A stretch of DNA of 64,000 nucleotides from Bacteroides sp. OM05-12 (lineage in GTDB: Bacteria; Bacteroidota; Bacteroidia; Bacteroidales; Bacteroidaceae), in the NCBI RefSeq assembly GCF_003438995.1, contig NZ_QSUN01000009.1:1-64000 (forward strand). Direction: 5' to 3'. The notes below the pieces were generated by a model. That model saw only the letters and a program-made list of their open reading frames with translations. It made no database searches and was not told the DNA's origin. The position numbers were made by a program, and so were the translations under genes. Below, one piece after another: positions 17,110-25,760 of this stretch; positions within the stretch are counted from its first letter, which is position 1, and every line of letters begins with the position of its first letter.

Positions 17110-18564
17110 ATGAAGAAAAAAAATATTCTAAGCCTATTGTTTTTATGGATGGGCGTGGGCATTGGCATCTGTTATGCTGATAATAATTTTACAGTATACT
17201 ATCAAGGCGAAGAACTAATAGCAGGTGCGGATAATCAAATAGAAATAACGGAATATGAAGATAATGGTCTATCTGTCTCTATGAAATTCCCATTTACATT
17301 GGATATTCATACACAAAAAAGTACAACAATAACACTAAGCAAAGATCAAACCGGAACTCTGTCCGGAACACAGAATGATATGTGCTGGGGAGTTTGCGTA
17401 AGCCCTGATCAAGAGATAATCAGTCAAACATTCGATGGTAAGGTAAGCCGTACTGATGAGACCTATACAACATATCATCCTCAAGGGATCCCCGGTACAT
17501 CAACCATTATTTATACATTCAAATCCTCTATAAGAGGGCAGGAACCGATAGTTATCACTGTAAAATTCACATATAACCCTCCAAGTACAGCCACAATTAC
17601 AAATGTAGGAAGCAGTCTTGTTTTGGAAGGTGACTGGAATGCTACAGATTTCGATCAAGTTAATTCGAAAGCTGATGAGTCAATAACAAGCATAGATATG
17701 TCTGCCATTGAGATACCGGAAGATGCACCAGAAATAACTCCCGCAAACCCCAACTGTCTGATATATGTTAGTGAAATAGCCACAGTACCTACTACGTGGA
17801 AAAATGTAGTGAAAGGAAATGAAGCGGAAGAAGTGACATTAACAGACGGCTATGCATTCTGTAATACCAAAACATTCACAGCAAAGCAAATCAGCTACAC
17901 CCGTAATTATCCACAAGAAGGATGGTCATCGCTGTATTTGCCATTCGGAGCAACTGAACTTCCCAAAGGCATCCGTATAGAATCTTATTCGGACTACAAA
18001 AATAACACCGCGCATTTCACACCTATAGTCTCATCGGTTATCGAAGCCAACATCCCTTATCTTGCAGAGATAACCTCTTGCGATACAAAAACATTTAGTG
18101 CTATAGACGTACAAGTAGAAGAAAGCAACGTTACAGGTAATGTGGAACAAGGGAGCTTTATTTTTAAGGGTACTTATTCCTTGCTTACCGGAAATGACGC
18201 TACCGATCTCTATATACTGGATTCCAGCGATGGTTCTGGATTTATCAAGGCTAATGACACAAACAGTATACCTGCTTTCCGTGCCTACTTACAAGCAAAA
18301 GATGGCAACGAGACTTTGAGAGTTACGGTCAAACATGATAATCCTTCTCATCTTGAGAACACACTATCAGACAATAGTTTCAATGCATACGGCTACCAAG
18401 GTAAACTGTTTATTATCGCCGACAAAGAAACTGACGCTAAGATATTCAGCGTAGACGGACGCAGAGTAAAGACGGTAAATCTGCATGAAGGTGAAAACAT
18501 CATAGAAGACTTAAACAATGGGCTATATATAATCAACAACCAAAAAGTTTCTATTCAAGAATGA
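17110..18564 (+). CDS. Secreted protein sharing the protease's C-terminal module
   Basis: The 484-residue protein has a signal peptide (cleavage near GICYAD, about 24) and a beta-rich N-terminal domain (25-165) that contains no protease motif. From about residue 168 to the end it is homologous to residues 1315-1628 of the protease at 11975: IDMSAIEIP, NPNCLIYV, DGYAFCNTK, WSSLYLPFG and PAFRAYL all have counterparts there. It ends in a T9SS-like tail (GENIIEDLNNGLYIINNQKV). The gene starts 62 bases after short peptide 1 and is followed 17 bases later by short peptide 2. Its function is unknown. Co-transcription with the protease is likely, as no terminator intervenes. Confidence 0.8.
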   Translation: MKKKNILSLLFLWMGVGIGICYADNNFTVYYQGEELIAGADNQIEITEYEDNGLSVSMKFPFTLDIHTQKSTTITLSKDQTGTLSGTQNDMCWGVCVSPDQEIISQTFDGKVSRTDETYTTYHPQGIPGTSTIIYTFKSSIRGQEPIVITVKFTYNPPSTATITNVGSSLVLEGDWNATDFDQVNSKADESITSIDMSAIEIPEDAPEITPANPNCLIYVSEIATVPTTWKNVVKGNEAEEVTLTDGYAFCNTKTFTAKQISYTRNYPQEGWSSLYLPFGATELPKGIRIESYSDYKNNTAHFTPIVSSVIEANIPYLAEITSCDTKTFSAIDVQVEESNVTGNVEQGSFIFKGTYSLLTGNDATDLYILDSSDGSGFIKANDTNSIPAFRAYLQAKDGNETLRVTVKHDNPSHLENTLSDNSFNAYGYQGKLFIIADKETDAKIFSVDGRRVKTVNLHEGENIIEDLNNGLYIINNQKVSIQE

Positions 18565-18581
18565 TCTATTAATTCAAAAAC

Positions 18582-18734
18582 ATGGAAACTACTCAACCAG
18601 GCAAATACGAAAAGCCTGAAATAGAAATTATCGAGTTGGAAACAGAAATAATAGCAACTTCCCTCAAGACAAAGAAAGAAGGGCACAATGGTGTGGCAGC
18701 TTATTCAAGACGAAAAGAATTTTGGGAAGAATAA
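18582..18734 (+). CDS. Short peptide 2, KPEIEIIE / AAYSRR family
   Basis: This gene of 50 sense codons (ATG 18582, TAA 18732-18734) encodes a paralogue of the peptide at 16886. The shared parts are YEKPEIEIIELE, the hydrophobic IIATS, and GVAAYSRRKEFWEE at the end, while the middle differs. It is the last gene before a hairpin terminator. Conservation at both ends with a variable linker is the pattern of a selected small protein and not of chance reading frames. Confidence 0.75.
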   Translation: METTQPGKYEKPEIEIIELETEIIATSLKTKKEGHNGVAAYSRRKEFWEE

Positions 18735-18755
18735 AATCCAAGGCTAGTCAAAGGG

Positions 18756-18784
18756 GGACATCTAAAAATAGATGTCCTCTTTAT
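18756..18784 (+). terminator. Terminator of the protease/peptide cluster
   Basis: GGACATCTA (18756-18764) pairs with TAGATGTCC (18769-18777) around four As and is followed by TCTTTAT. Confidence 0.75.
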
Positions 18785-18822
18785 CATAATAAAGAATATA
18801 GTAATATAAATATGGAAATTTA

Positions 18823-18854
18823 TTTCCGATCTTATAGAACATTGATTATCTTTG
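18823..18854 (+). promoter_or_regulatory. tmRNA promoter
   Basis: TATCTTTG (18847-18854) is a perfect -7 box, and TTTC (18823-18826) lies 20 bases upstream as an imperfect -33 element. The mature tmRNA begins 21 bases further on. Confidence 0.6.
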
Positions 18855-18875
18855 CAGACAGAAATATACCAGTAT

Positions 18876-19271
18876 GGGCTTGACTGGATTTGACAGCGGG
18901 ACGAAATGGTATGTAAGCATGCAGTGCGTCGGTGATTTGCACTATAATCTCAGTTATCAAAATTTTATCTGGCGAAAACAATTACGCTCTTGCTGCTTAA
19001 TCGAAGTATAGTAGATTAGCTTTATTTCTTCACTAGGTGTAGAAACGAGACATCACTCGAAAGCTGTTGTTCCGAAGCATTTCGACATAGTGGTGCAGTA
19101 AAATCGGAAATAGTTTATAGTTGCCTCGCACTATGAATGAAAATTTAGAGGATAAGGTTTGAGTTGGTGGCTTCGGTCTTGCTCATACTCGAAAATTTAA
19201 GCGAAGATAAGCATGTAGAAAGCGTATGGTTTCCTCGTTTGGACGAGGGTTCGATTCCCTCCAGGTCCACA
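18876..19271 (+). ncRNA. ssrA: Transfer-messenger RNA
   Basis: The 5' end GGGCTTGACTGGATTTGAC and the 3' end GGTTCGATTCCCTCCAGGTCC form the tRNA-like domain (GGGCTTG pairs with CAGGTCC using wobbles). The tag reading frame at 18971-19000 encodes GENNYALAA and a stop codon, a typical Bacteroidales proteolysis tag. tmRNA rescues stalled ribosomes and marks the unfinished protein for degradation. CCA is not encoded. Confidence 0.97.
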
Positions 19272-19281
19272 GAATCAACAG

Positions 19282-19323
19282 AAAATCCCTTGAAGTAAGA
19301 TACTTTTCAAGGGATTTTCTTTT
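19282..19323 (+). terminator. tmRNA terminator
   Basis: AAAATCCCTTGAA (19282-19294) pairs with TTCAAGGGATTTT (19306-19318), followed by CTTTTT. Confidence 0.85.
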
Positions 19324-19357
19324 TCACTACTTCCCCTCTTATAATGTTTGAAAATCA

Positions 19358-19520
19358 ACATACGGTCGATTGAAAACAAACGTACGGTCCTTTGTTTACA
19401 AACTCCTATCGTTTGCAGACGATCGACCGTATGTTGAATAGCAAGGGTTATCTGCCTATAAGGAGATGAGCTCAATAGATAAATACATGATCTTATGAAA
19501 AGCCTATTTATGCGTATTCC
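19358..19520. repeat. Dispersed hairpin repeat, copy 2
   Basis: The hairpin core 19358-19434 runs from ACATACGGTCGAT to ATCGACCGTATGT, which are perfect inverted ends. It is nearly identical to copy 3 at 55223. Similarity continues downstream (GAGATGAGCTCAATAGATAA, then ATCTTATGAAAAG) for roughly 85 more bases, so the unit is longer than the hairpin. No gene lies in 19325-19674 apart from this element. Confidence 0.85.
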
Positions 19521-19674
19521 CAATCATTATCAAATGACATCCATTTATAAAGTTGTATAATTTTAGAACATATAAATCAAAGGATGTTATCTATAATGAA
19601 AAGAAACGCAGATATTCACCATTTACTTTTTTAAATTCTATATTTGGATAAATATAATATTAAGACAATATAAT

Positions 19675-19884
19675 ATGAAAGATTTAGAAAAGACAACCGG
19701 TAATATGAAATTGGTATATTCTGTTTTATGCGCTCTTAAGAAATGTACAATTTTTGATCTGCAAAAAATAACGAAGTTCAAAGATGTAGATTTATGCTTA
19801 GCTTTAGGTTATCTGATTCAGGGTGATAAAATTTATCAGAAACGTATAGATGATATGGTTTATTATGGTATTGTTACAAATTAA
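19675..19884 (+). CDS. Small winged-helix protein, DUF2582-like
   Basis: The protein has 69 residues. The pattern helix-turn-helix followed by LALGYLIQGDKIY is that of the Bacteroidetes DUF2582 winged-helix family (usual form ALGWLAREDKI), small putative DNA-binding proteins of unknown target. It stands alone, with a bidirectional terminator after it. Confidence 0.65.
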   Translation: MKDLEKTTGNMKLVYSVLCALKKCTIFDLQKITKFKDVDLCLALGYLIQGDKIYQKRIDDMVYYGIVTN

Positions 19885-19947
19885 GGTTTAGTTTTTTATC
19901 ATCCGATATATTGAGAGCTAAATCATTACGTTCTCCAGCCTTTACAC

Positions 19948-19978
19948 AAATAAAGCCTTGCAAAACAAGGCTTTATTT
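19948..19978. terminator. Bidirectional terminator
   Basis: AAATAAAGCCTTG (19948-19960) pairs perfectly with CAAGGCTTTATTT (19966-19978). It separates the convergent winged-helix gene and the membrane-protein operon. Confidence 0.85.
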
Positions 19979-19994
19979 ATTACAGAGTTATTTT

Positions 19995-21209
19995 TTACGT
20001 CTTCATTCCGGCAGTAATTGCTTTCCAATTATAGTTTCGTGTCAATCCCATAATAGTACTATAAAGCATAAGTAGGCATGATACTGCACACACCACCACA
20101 ACCGCCGCAGCTAAAAGGAGTAGTTTTAAACCTAATCTTAGAGGCCCCGTACCATCATCTTCACGAGTGGTCGATCCGTCACTCCATTTGGTTACAATCT
20201 CCACAAACCCGATACTTCCGGCTAAGCCTACAAGACCACCGGCAAAAGCCAAGCCTCCTTTTTTAATTCCACCCAATATTTTAGCTTCCGTACGATACCG
20301 ACTAATTGCATATCCATAGGGACGTTCTGCAAATATATAGACAGGTATTAATATCAAGAAGAATATATTCCAAAACCAGATCCAACGAGCTGAACCTTTG
20401 GCTTCTTTTGCATCGGCTTTTACATCCTTCAAGGCCATCTCTTTTACATCCTTGAAAGATAATTTATTGGCTTGTTCAAATTCCACTAGACTTTTCCCTG
20501 CCGATTCATCTCTTTCTTCAGCCCATTTCAAGAACTCATCTTTCCGTTGGGCGGTAGATGCCGTATCGGCTTTCGCACGCAACTCTTTGGCGGCTCTCAC
20601 ATAGCCATAGTAATTTGCCGCAATTCTTTTAAGCATAGATTCCTTATAATAATTAGGATCTCTGAAACGATCTATATTTTGATAAGTATCACTATTCTTA
20701 AAAGCTTCAATGGATATTGTCGTATCTTTTTCTGCCCAATTCTCAACTATAGAAACATTCTTTTCAACTTCTTTCACCTTAGATTCTCTATGATCAGAAC
20801 ATTCCGACAAGATAAATACGGAAACAATAACGCCGACAACAATCACCCAAGAGAAGTTCCAATGTCTTTTCTTAGACCAATTCACGATGCCACGTAGTTC
20901 ACGGAGCCTGTCTTGGAAAAAAGTATCACGAGGATTACCTGCCACAGATTCCGCTTGATCGAGCAAATGCTCCATTTCATTCGCTTCCTCAAGTGTTATA
21001 GGATAAATATCGTCAATTTCAACTTCGCCACGCTCTTTATCTCTGACAGACACATGAGATGAAGTAAACATTGCCTTATCTAACAACTCATAGGCCTCAC
21101 TATTGACGGTATCATCTTTCGCCCGATTTTCTAAATCTTCCGGGGAGAAAGAGACATATCCCTGCTCATAAGCTTTATTTCCTTTAGGTATTTTCTTGGA
21201 TTTAGCCAT
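19995..21209 (-). CDS. Membrane protein of unknown function
   Basis: This 404-residue protein has a soluble N-terminal region (1-115) with acidic patches, one hydrophobic helix near 118-138, a charged helical segment (about 140-270), and three more hydrophobic helices near 275-300, 318-340 and 362-388. I recognise no family. It is the last gene of a three-gene minus-strand unit, starting 2 bases after the stop of the DUF4878 lipoprotein gene. The permuted cysteine-hydrolase gene heads the unit. A role in the envelope is the most that context supports. Confidence 0.7.
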   Translation of the reverse strand: MAKSKKIPKGNKAYEQGYVSFSPEDLENRAKDDTVNSEAYELLDKAMFTSSHVSVRDKERGEVEIDDIYPITLEEANEMEHLLDQAESVAGNPRDTFFQDRLRELRGIVNWSKKRHWNFSWVIVVGVIVSVFILSECSDHRESKVKEVEKNVSIVENWAEKDTTISIEAFKNSDTYQNIDRFRDPNYYKESMLKRIAANYYGYVRAAKELRAKADTASTAQRKDEFLKWAEERDESAGKSLVEFEQANKLSFKDVKEMALKDVKADAKEAKGSARWIWFWNIFFLILIPVYIFAERPYGYAISRYRTEAKILGGIKKGGLAFAGGLVGLAGSIGFVEIVTKWSDGSTTREDDGTGPLRLGLKLLLLAAAVVVVCAVSCLLMLYSTIMGLTRNYNWKAITAGMKT

Positions 21210-21211
21210 AA

Positions 21212-21619
21212 TTATTTCTTCATCGACATTTTCCAGTTCCCATTATCAAGCACCATATCCACCTTATCCGTATCGGTTTCTCCATTACCATAAGTCATAC
21301 TCAACTCTACAACAGCAGTTTTTCCATCCTCTGCAATAGTTTCAGAAGCTACTTCAATAGACTTGATTCCACCCTTTTCCTGCAACTTTTTGTCTCCTTT
21401 TTCTTTAAACATAGCAACATACATGTCCTTTGCCTGTTTTAAATCTTCTGCAGATGCTTCATCACTAAAAGCGATTCCATCTACAAATTTCTCATAATTA
21501 CCTGACTGCATATAACCTGCATACTTTTTTGCAGCAGCACCCGGAGTATTACCAGAAGAACATCCAACGATTAAAGTTACGCACAACATGACGAAACTCA
21601 AATAAATACATTTTCTCAT
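21212..21619 (-). CDS. DUF4878 lipoprotein
   Basis: The 135-residue protein has a lipoprotein signal (LIVGCSSGN, Cys near 20) followed by a single NTF2-like/DUF4878 domain: paired helices (PGAAAKKYAGYMQSGNYEKF) and a C-terminal sheet ending GNWKMSMKK. Such domains act as small binding modules in exported proteins, and the ligand is unknown. It lies 24 bases after the cysteine-hydrolase gene. Confidence 0.8.
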   Translation of the reverse strand: MRKCIYLSFVMLCVTLIVGCSSGNTPGAAAKKYAGYMQSGNYEKFVDGIAFSDEASAEDLKQAKDMYVAMFKEKGDKKLQEKGGIKSIEVASETIAEDGKTAVVELSMTYGNGETDTDKVDMVLDNGNWKMSMKK

Positions 21620-21643
21620 AATAAATTCTTTTTAATTAATAGT

Positions 21644-22261
21644 TTAAAAATTATATATCAATACTAAGCGTTTGTATTCCATTATATCAGAAGGAAATAT
21701 ATAAGAACCTATGAAACCCGGAATATTCACTTTCGTTGTCCTACCCTCCACTAAATCCACCCCGGCATACTTGTAGACAAAATAAACAAGTTCGGTACAA
21801 TACATCGCTGTACTATCTTCCAAATTATAAGTATGATCAAACAACGTACGTCTGTCACAGACCTCTATTGCCTTACGCGCAGCTTTTATTGCAACTAATG
21901 AGTCCTCAGTAAAACGCATTAATGCTCCGGCAACTGCTTTTTCCTTTCCAAAGAACTCTTGTACATTTTCTATTTTTACACGGTCCGGTTCTCCTTCATA
22001 ATCCGGTTCTCCGGGAACTGCGTGAACAACTTTCCATTCATTCCCATCACGCACCACAATACCTATATGGGAATATGTCCCTTTTCCGTCAGCACTCAAT
22101 ACTGCACGACTTACCAAACCTGTACCTTTCCTGAAAACGAGGTCTCCCTCATGGAGAAGTGTTTCCGGAAAAAGATTTATTTCTTTATTATCCACACAAC
22201 AGACGAATAAGAAAACAATCCAAATGACACTAACAGTCCTTAGTTTATAATCCTGAAACAT
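21644..22261 (-). CDS. YiiX/YebB-like permuted NlpC/P60 cysteine hydrolase
   Basis: This 205-residue protein has an N-terminal signal or anchor segment with a CC pair (VFLFVCCVDN). The opening LHEGDLVFRKGTG, the catalytic His in TYSHIGIVV (about 80) and the Cys in AMYCTELVYFVYKYAGVDL (about 153) give the permuted papain-like arrangement of the YiiX/YebB group. Relatives hydrolyse amide or ester bonds in peptides or lipids. The substrate here is not predictable. It is first in a three-gene unit with DUF4878 and membrane proteins. Confidence 0.82.
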   Translation of the reverse strand: MFQDYKLRTVSVIWIVFLFVCCVDNKEINLFPETLLHEGDLVFRKGTGLVSRAVLSADGKGTYSHIGIVVRDGNEWKVVHAVPGEPDYEGEPDRVKIENVQEFFGKEKAVAGALMRFTEDSLVAIKAARKAIEVCDRRTLFDHTYNLEDSTAMYCTELVYFVYKYAGVDLVEGRTTKVNIPGFIGSYIFPSDIMEYKRLVLIYNF

Positions 22262-22284
22262 TTTACGTTTCTAACATTTGTTCA

Positions 22285-22313
22285 CAAATATAAACTTGAA
22301 TATATCTATCAAA
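22285..22313 (-). promoter_or_regulatory. Promoter of the three-gene operon
   Basis: On the minus strand TTTG (22310-22313) and TATATTTG (22285-22292) are 17 bases apart, upstream of the cysteine-hydrolase gene. Confidence 0.6.
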
Positions 22314-22353
22314 CCTACCATTGCATCAAAAAATAAGTATCAATCTAACAAAA

Positions 22354-23433
22354 TTATGCTTTTGAAGCACTTTCGGAGCTTTTCTTTCGATATTCGGAAA
22401 AAGTCATTCCATGTTCTTTCACAAAAGTTCGCCGGAATGTAGATAAGGAATTAAAACCACACATTTCGGCAACCTCGTTCATGGTAATCGCACAGGTAGT
22501 ATCCGACAATATTCTCCGCATTTTTTCCATGCGATAAGAATTTATATAATCATAGAAAGAAACATTCAGACAGGTATTAAGATAGCTGGAAAGATAAGTG
22601 CGATTGGTTCCGATAGCCGTTGCCAAATCAGTCAGTGTTAATTTAGGATTCAAAAAAAGTTCATCTTCCTCAAGAGCTTTCTGCAAAGCCAACGCCAAAT
22701 TTCCATTTAAAATAAATTCTTCTTTCTTTTCTGCTAATCCGTCGGAGAAAAGGTTTCTCACAACTATATTACCGGTAATAGGTACAGTCTCCTGAGACTC
22801 ACTGTAATATAAGATACATGCCCAAAGTAACAGAGATGAAAAATAATAAATAGAATCTGCATTCCATGAACTATACAAACAAGAATACATCCATACAGAA
22901 AGACAAATAAACATCAAAAAGGTTACCTGCCGAAGCCACCGAACGTTTAAATGCTCCATATAAGAATAATTCTCATGTACATATTTATTATAACGCTTTA
23001 CGGCAAAATAAAGAATTACGATTACAACAAATGAATATAAGACAGCATATCCTTCAATCAACCAAGACCATACAACCGAAGCTGTTATGGCATATCCCAA
23101 CGTACAAACGATGAAAAAAGCTTCCAGCATAAAAACCTTTTTCCAATTTATCCAACCCGGAGACAATAATTCAAACAAATAAAAGGAGCAAGCAGGAACA
23201 GCCCACATATCAACCATTATCAGCAAAGTAGAAAAATAAGAATCTCTATCAATAGAAGAAGAATAAAGCAACAGATCCTTCGCTTCCAATATAAACCAAA
23301 AGAGGACTACTCCTCCCAGTACATTACGCAATCGGGAAGTGTTTCTATCTCTCAACAGATAAACACCGGCTAAAAGAAAAAACATACAACACAGCCCATG
23401 TGCAAAATAGTATAATTTTTCAGATAACAACAT
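22354..23433 (-). CDS. Membrane-anchored AraC-family regulator
   Basis: The 359-residue protein has about seven hydrophobic helices in residues 1-225 and a C-terminal AraC/XylS DNA-binding domain (about 250-350). Both helix-turn-helix units are visible: LTLTDLATAIGTNRTYLSSY and MNEVAEMCGFNSLSTFRRTF. This build is common in Bacteroides, where the membrane half may sense a signal. Its target is unknown. It is a monocistronic gene divergent from the etf operon. Confidence 0.88.
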   Translation of the reverse strand: MLLSEKLYYFAHGLCCMFFLLAGVYLLRDRNTSRLRNVLGGVVLFWFILEAKDLLLYSSSIDRDSYFSTLLIMVDMWAVPACSFYLFELLSPGWINWKKVFMLEAFFIVCTLGYAITASVVWSWLIEGYAVLYSFVVIVILYFAVKRYNKYVHENYSYMEHLNVRWLRQVTFLMFICLSVWMYSCLYSSWNADSIYYFSSLLLWACILYYSESQETVPITGNIVVRNLFSDGLAEKKEEFILNGNLALALQKALEEDELFLNPKLTLTDLATAIGTNRTYLSSYLNTCLNVSFYDYINSYRMEKMRRILSDTTCAITMNEVAEMCGFNSLSTFRRTFVKEHGMTFSEYRKKSSESASKA

Positions 23434-23859
23434 GACTTTCTATTTGGAGTTTCTAAATGTTTTTCAAGATTTTAAGCATCGAGCATCTTCAAATTTCCGC
23501 TAATATAGCAATTATATTCATTTTATCAATAATTTTAGCCAAATTCAATCCAGTAGTAACTATAAATACATATTATCTTCATTTCGTCATTACAAAGCCA
23601 TCTTCCACCTATCAAGCAGTCATGACATCTATTAAATCATTCTCTTGCAAATTTGAATTAATATCACGGCATAAATAGAAAAAAGTAGCTTTTCTCGCCC
23701 TATTATTGCTCAATTTTCCAATACTTGTGCATTTTTAATGCTCGATTATTTTGCAAAACAAATCGTTTATTTAACTTTGCGGACTGATATAGAAGCATTC
23801 AAACGTGAAAGCTCCTTATTAATCTAAGTAATGAATTACTAATACCAAAATTAACAAAC
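23434..23859. other. 426-bp divergent gap with the etf promoter
   Basis: AT-rich DNA between the AraC regulator and etfB. The etf promoter is at 23750-23779. A 73-codon frame at 23457-23678 has no family resemblance and is treated as chance. Confidence 0.6.
23750..23779 (+). promoter_or_regulatory. Promoter of the etf/acyl-CoA dehydrogenase operon
   Basis: TTTG (23750-23753) and TAACTTTG (23772-23779) are separated by 18 bases, close to the ideal Bacteroidetes promoter. The 5' untranslated region would be about 75 bases. Confidence 0.8.
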
Positions 23860-24732
23860 ATGAGTTTGAAAATTGTTGTATTGGCGAAACAAGTACCTGA
23901 CACACGCAATGTAGGGAAAGACGCCATGAAAGCTGACGGAACAATAAACCGTGCGGCGTTGCCGGCCATCTTCAACCCGGAAGACCTGAATGCCTTAGAA
24001 CAGGCTCTTCGTCTGAAAGATAAACATCCCGGCTCAACAGTAACTATCCTGACTATGGGTCCGGGACGAGCTGCTGATATTATTCGTGAAGGACTTTTCC
24101 GTGGTGCAGATAACGGATACCTGTTAACAGACAGAGCTTTTGCCGGTGCAGATACATTAGCCACTTCTTATGCTCTTGCAACTGCTATCCGTAAAATCAA
24201 AGACTTCGATATCATTATCGGAGGTCGTCAGGCTATCGACGGTGACACAGCTCAAGTTGGTCCACAGGTTGCAGAAAAATTGGGACTTACCCAAATTACT
24301 TATGCAGAAGAAATTCTCGACATAAAAGATGGACGTATTACTGTTAAACGCCACATTGACGGTGGAGTAGAAACTGTAGAAGGTCCACTCCCGATTGTAA
24401 TCACAGTAAACGGTTCTGCAGCTCCATGCCGTCCGCGTAATGCAAAACTGGTGCAGAAATATAAACATGCCAAGACCATAACAGAAAAACAACAAGGTAA
24501 TCTTGATTATACAGACCTGTATGACAAGCGTGATTACCTGAACCTTGCAGAATGGAGCGTAACCGACGTAAACGGCGATCTGGCACAATGCGGTCTTTCC
24601 GGCTCTCCGACCAAAGTAAAAGCAATTCAGAATATCGTGTTTCAAGCTAAAGAAAGTAAAACTTTATCAGCTTCAGACCGTGACATTGAAGAGCTTATCG
24701 TTGAACTTTTAGCTAACCATACAATCGGATAA
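23860..24732 (+). CDS. etfB: Electron transfer flavoprotein beta subunit
   Basis: The protein has 290 residues. LKIVVLAKQVPDTRNVGKDA opens the ETF beta/FixA fold, and the region IIGGRQAIDGDTAQVGPQVA (about 125-145) is the conserved nucleotide (AMP) site. With EtfA it accepts electrons from acyl-CoA dehydrogenase. The gene heads an operon with etfA (4 bases downstream), a TonB-C protein and an acyl-CoA dehydrogenase. Confidence 0.95.
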   Translation: MSLKIVVLAKQVPDTRNVGKDAMKADGTINRAALPAIFNPEDLNALEQALRLKDKHPGSTVTILTMGPGRAADIIREGLFRGADNGYLLTDRAFAGADTLATSYALATAIRKIKDFDIIIGGRQAIDGDTAQVGPQVAEKLGLTQITYAEEILDIKDGRITVKRHIDGGVETVEGPLPIVITVNGSAAPCRPRNAKLVQKYKHAKTITEKQQGNLDYTDLYDKRDYLNLAEWSVTDVNGDLAQCGLSGSPTKVKAIQNIVFQAKESKTLSASDRDIEELIVELLANHTIG

Positions 24733-24736
24733 CATT

Positions 24737-25756
24737 ATGAATAATTTATTTGTATATTGCGAAATAGAAGAAGGCAACGTAGCAGATGTCAGCCTGGAAC
24801 TTCTAACCAAAGGCCGTTCGTTAGCTAATCAGTTAAACTGTAAATTGGAAGCTATCGTAGCCGGATCAAATTTAAAAGATATTGAAAAACAGGTATTGCC
24901 TTACGGAGTTGATAAACTTCATGTATTCGACGCTCCGGGCTTATATCCTTACACTTCCTTACCTCACACATCAATCCTCGTCAACTTATTCAAAGAAGAA
25001 AAGCCTCAGATATGCCTGATGGGTGCTACCGTTATCGGTCGTGACCTCGGTCCTCGCGTGTCCTCTGCATTGACAAGCGGTTTAACAGCAGACTGTACAG
25101 CTCTTGAAATAGGTAATCACGAAGACAAGAAAGAAGGTAAGACTTACGAAAACCTACTTTACCAGATACGTCCGGCATTTGGAGGTAATATCGTAGCTAC
25201 TATTGTCAATCCGGAACATCGCCCGCAGATGGCAACAGTACGGGAAGGCGTAATGAAAAAGCAAATTCTTTCCGCCGACTATAAAGGTGAAGTTGTACGC
25301 CACGACGTGAAAAAGTTTGTTGCCGACACTGATTATGTAGTAAAAGTAATCGAGCGTCACGTAGAAAAAGCCAAAAACAACTTGAAAGGCTCTCCTATTA
25401 TCATTTCAGGAGGCTACGGAGTCGGTTCTAAAGAAAACTTCCAACTCTTATTTGATTTGGCAAAAGTTCTGAATGCAGAAGTAGGTGCAAGCCGTGCCGC
25501 CGTAGATGCCGGTTTTGCTGATCATGACCGCCAAATTGGTCAGACCGGAGTAACGGTTCGTCCGAAATTGTATATCGCCTGCGGTATCTCCGGACAAATC
25601 CAACATATTGCCGGTATGCAGGAAAGTTCCATGATTATCTCAATCAATAACGATCCTAATGCTCCGATTAATACAATCGCCGATTATGTAATCAATGGTA
25701 CCGTCGAAGAAATTGTACCTAAAATGATTAAGTATTATAAGCAAAACAGCAAATAG
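24737..25756 (+). CDS. etfA: Electron transfer flavoprotein alpha subunit
   Basis: The 339-residue protein has an N-terminal ETF domain and the C-terminal FAD-binding domain. That domain shows ISGGYGVGSKENF (about 220), VGASRAAVDAGF and the canonical GQTGVTVRPKLYIACGISGQ (about 268-287) that contacts FAD. It forms the heterodimer with EtfB and carries the redox-active flavin. No membrane ETF:quinone oxidoreductase gene is in the window. Confidence 0.96.
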   Translation: MNNLFVYCEIEEGNVADVSLELLTKGRSLANQLNCKLEAIVAGSNLKDIEKQVLPYGVDKLHVFDAPGLYPYTSLPHTSILVNLFKEEKPQICLMGATVIGRDLGPRVSSALTSGLTADCTALEIGNHEDKKEGKTYENLLYQIRPAFGGNIVATIVNPEHRPQMATVREGVMKKQILSADYKGEVVRHDVKKFVADTDYVVKVIERHVEKAKNNLKGSPIIISGGYGVGSKENFQLLFDLAKVLNAEVGASRAAVDAGFADHDRQIGQTGVTVRPKLYIACGISGQIQHIAGMQESSMIISINNDPNAPINTIADYVINGTVEEIVPKMIKYYKQNSK

Positions 25757-25760
25757 CAAC

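Noticed and set aside
23457..23678. 73-codon plus-strand frame upstream of etfB
   Set aside because: No family similarity and no promoter in the right place. Likely chance in AT-rich DNA.
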